Part shown: positions 5,024 to 6,195 of the stretch, one piece after another
How the letters are laid out: the number at the start of each line of letters is the position of its first letter
Numbering within the stretch: position 1 is the stretch's first letter
Assembly: GCA_017628775.1 (NCBI GenBank)
Contig: JAGBYN010000110.1
Coordinates: 1-6,195 of the forward strand
Source: Bacteroidaceae bacterium
GTDB lineage: Bacteria > Bacteroidota > Bacteroidia > Bacteroidales > Bacteroidaceae
Length of the DNA: 6,195 nucleotides
Direction of reading: 5' to 3'
Notes under the pieces: generated by a model
Seen by the model: only the letters and a program-made list of their open reading frames with translations
The model's database searches: none
What the model was told of the DNA's origin: nothing
Made by a program: the position numbers and the translations under genes

Positions 5024-5758
5024 ATGGTTTTTCAATTAACCAAGAAAATAGCTTTTCCTGATCCTCATTTGGGTGAGGAAAGTGGAATATTTGCAGTAGG
5101 AGGCGACCTTTCCGTAAGGCGTCTCCTATTAGCGTATCAGCATGGTATCTTTCCGTGGTATGATTTTCGTGCAGGTCAGCGTCAATGGTGGTGTCCGATG
5201 CAGCGTTTCGTGATTTTCCCTCATGAAATTCATGTGTCGCATTCCATGCGTACGTTGTTGAATAAAGGGAAGTACACGTTCTCGTTCAATAAAGCCTTTG
5301 ACCGTGTTATTCAAACGTGTAGCCATTTGCGTTACGACGAACCCGGTGCTTGGCTGGGTGAGGAAGTCATTGAGGCCTATACCGAACTCCATAAATTAGG
5401 CTATTGCTCGAGTGTTGAGGTATGGGAAGGCGATGCCTTAGTCGGTGGCTTGTATGGTGTGACGATAGGCAAGAATTTCTTTGGCGAGAGTATGTTCTCC
5501 TTAGTGCCGAGTGGTTCAAAGATGGCCCTGATATTCCTGGCGCGCTTCATGGAGCAGCGAGGCATGGGCCTTATTGATTGCCAGTTCGAAACGCCTCACC
5601 TCAAAACCATGGGCGGGCGTTACATCTCCTACGATGAATACCTTGATTACGTTAACCCCGATGCCAAGAACCTTTATGACAAAAAGGCAAGCGGGCGTTG
5701 CTCTGTGAAGGCGAGTGGGGGAGAGCATGCTAAGAACGAGGCGCACGTTGAAGGATGA
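5024..5758 (+). CDS. aat: Leucyl/phenylalanyl-tRNA--protein transferase (Aat)
   Basis: Aat transfers Leu or Phe from aminoacyl-tRNA to proteins with N-terminal Arg or Lys, making a primary N-degron for ClpS. The 244-residue product has the family motifs in order: FPDP (11-14), AVGGDLS (24-30), YQHGIFPW (38-45), WWCP (55-58), SVEVW, LVGGLYGV, FFGESMFS (E155) and IDCQ (D185, Q187). E155, D185 and Q187 correspond to E156, D186 and Q188, the catalytic-site residues of E. coli Aat as I recall them. The C-terminal tail after about residue 215 is Lys/Gly/Ser-rich and unlike the E. coli end. The gene starts 24 bp after the clpA stop, so it is probably cotranscribed with clpA. E. coli also keeps aat close to clpS-clpA, which supports the assignment. 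Confidence 0.95.
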   Translation: MVFQLTKKIAFPDPHLGEESGIFAVGGDLSVRRLLLAYQHGIFPWYDFRAGQRQWWCPMQRFVIFPHEIHVSHSMRTLLNKGKYTFSFNKAFDRVIQTCSHLRYDEPGAWLGEEVIEAYTELHKLGYCSSVEVWEGDALVGGLYGVTIGKNFFGESMFSLVPSGSKMALIFLARFMEQRGMGLIDCQFETPHLKTMGGRYISYDEYLDYVNPDAKNLYDKKASGRCSVKASGGEHAKNEAHVEG

Positions 5759-5801
5759 TGGATTGACATGGTTTTGGGTTATTCGTTAAGGTTGGGTGTA
5801 G

Positions 5802-5829
5802 GGGCCGATCACCGTGTCGGCCCGTCGTC
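5802..5829. repeat. GGGCCGA hairpin repeat, right-end copy
   Basis: GGGCCGA (5802-5808) pairs with TCGGCCC (5817-5823) across an 8 nt loop and is followed by GTCGTC. It matches the copy at 55-82 except in the loop (TCACCGTG against TCTTCGTG), and both are preceded by GTAGG. It lies 43 bp after the aat stop. A smaller GGCC/GGCC stem with a GGAT loop follows at 5835-5846. Confidence 0.65.
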
Positions 5830-5847
5830 CTATTGGCCGGATGGCCT

Positions 5848-5905
5848 CTCTAAACTCTCAACTCTAAACTCTCAACTTTCATCTCTCTCCTCTCTCAACT
5901 CTAAA
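5848..5905. repeat. CTCTAAA/CTCTCAA heptamer array
   Basis: Alternating heptamers CTCTAAA and CTCTCAA run in tandem from 5848 to 5875. They continue in degenerate form (CTTTCAT, CTCTCTC), then resume two bases out of phase at 5892-5905. The plus strand is pyrimidine-rich throughout. The array sits between the GC hairpin repeat and the terminator, and recalls the reverse complement of the octamer tract at the left end of the window. Confidence 0.7.
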
Positions 5906-5945
5906 AAAAGTCTCGATAGCCAGCAATGGTTATCGAGACTTTTTT
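5903..5945. terminator. Bidirectional terminator between aat and the receptor gene
   Basis: GTCTCGATAGCC (5910-5921) pairs with GGTTATCGAGAC (5928-5939), with one G-U wobble, around a 6 nt loop. An A tract (5903-5909) lies on one side and a T tract (5940-5945) on the other, so the stem works in both directions. It serves the clpA-aat transcript from the left, and the convergent minus-strand gene, whose stop is at 5950-5948. Confidence 0.9.
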
Positions 5946-5947
5946 GA

Positions 5948-6195
5948 TTAGAATTTGAGTTTGAGGTTTGCTCCGAAATGGCAGGGAATGCCACGTTGTG
6001 CGTAGCGTCTGTTCATACTGTCGAATCGGAAGGTGTCGTATTCCGCCTTGGTGAGGTTCTTGCCCCAAAGGTCAAGGCTGATGTCGTGTGCAAATTCAAG
6101 ATTAATGTGTGCACCGAGTGTGCCATAGTAATGTTGTTCGATGGTATTGGCTTCGTTCGACTTGATGTTACCCACGCCATAGTAGTTGGCGCCCA
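5948..6195 (-). CDS. TonB-dependent receptor, C-terminal fragment
   Basis: Only the last 81 codons are in the window. The frame is open through the right edge, so the gene continues beyond it. A GTG at 6175 is internal and not a start. The fragment reads as the last strands of an outer-membrane beta-barrel: alternating hydrophobic stretches (TLGAHINLEF, ISLDLWGKNLT), then YDTFRFDS, YAQRGIPCHFGANL and a terminal Phe, the usual end signal for barrel assembly. The NLT, AQ.G.P..FG pattern is typical of TonB-dependent receptors in Bacteroidota, which import iron complexes, vitamins or glycans using TonB energy. The substrate cannot be told from this part. Confidence 0.85.
   Translation of the reverse strand, partial: GANYYGVGNIKSNEANTIEQHYYGTLGAHINLEFAHDISLDLWGKNLTKAEYDTFRFDSMNRRYAQRGIPCHFGANLKLKF

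Noticed and set aside
6173..6175. GTG as start of a small 75-residue protein
   Set aside because: The frame stays open to the right edge with barrel-like sequence upstream (GANYYG), so this is an internal codon of a longer receptor gene.

Overview
This 6.2 kb window is a chromosomal housekeeping region from a member of the Bacteroidota, most likely a Prevotella-like Bacteroidales. The evidence is two promoters of the Bacteroides type (TTG or TTTG, a 19 nt spacer, then TAnnTTTG), start codons without Shine-Dalgarno sites but with A-rich leaders, a TonB-dependent outer-membrane receptor, and protein sequences that read like Bacteroidales RecO, S20, ClpS, ClpA and Aat. The genus is inferred from general resemblance, not from a search.

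Layout. Positions 1-327 are non-coding and repeat-rich: octamer repeats, a GC-rich hairpin repeat that recurs near the other end of the window, and an A+T-rich inverted array of TATAGG motifs spaced exactly 10 bp apart. recO (minus strand, 328-1053) diverges from a plus-strand unit made of two identical tRNA-Glu(UUC) genes and rpsT (ribosomal protein S20), which ends at a good intrinsic terminator. A 303 bp gap leads to clpS, a 343 bp gap leads to clpA, and aat follows clpA after only 24 bp. aat converges on the C-terminal end of a minus-strand TonB-dependent receptor that runs off the right edge. One bidirectional terminator lies between the two.

How the genes work together. clpS, clpA and aat supply three of the four parts of the bacterial N-end rule pathway. 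Aat adds Leu or Phe to proteins with N-terminal Arg or Lys, ClpS recognises the resulting bulky hydrophobic N-terminus, and ClpA unfolds the substrate for ClpP, which is not in the window. The binding and catalytic residues of ClpS and Aat, and the second ATPase module of ClpA, look intact. The first ATPase module of ClpA is atypical: Asp replaces the Walker B Glu, and Phe replaces Tyr in the pore loop.

I found no plainly new gene system. The most unusual material is non-coding: the 10-bp-phased TATAGG array, the hairpin and heptamer repeats shared by both ends, a 19 nt direct repeat flanking clpS, and two possibly related stem-loops either side of clpS.
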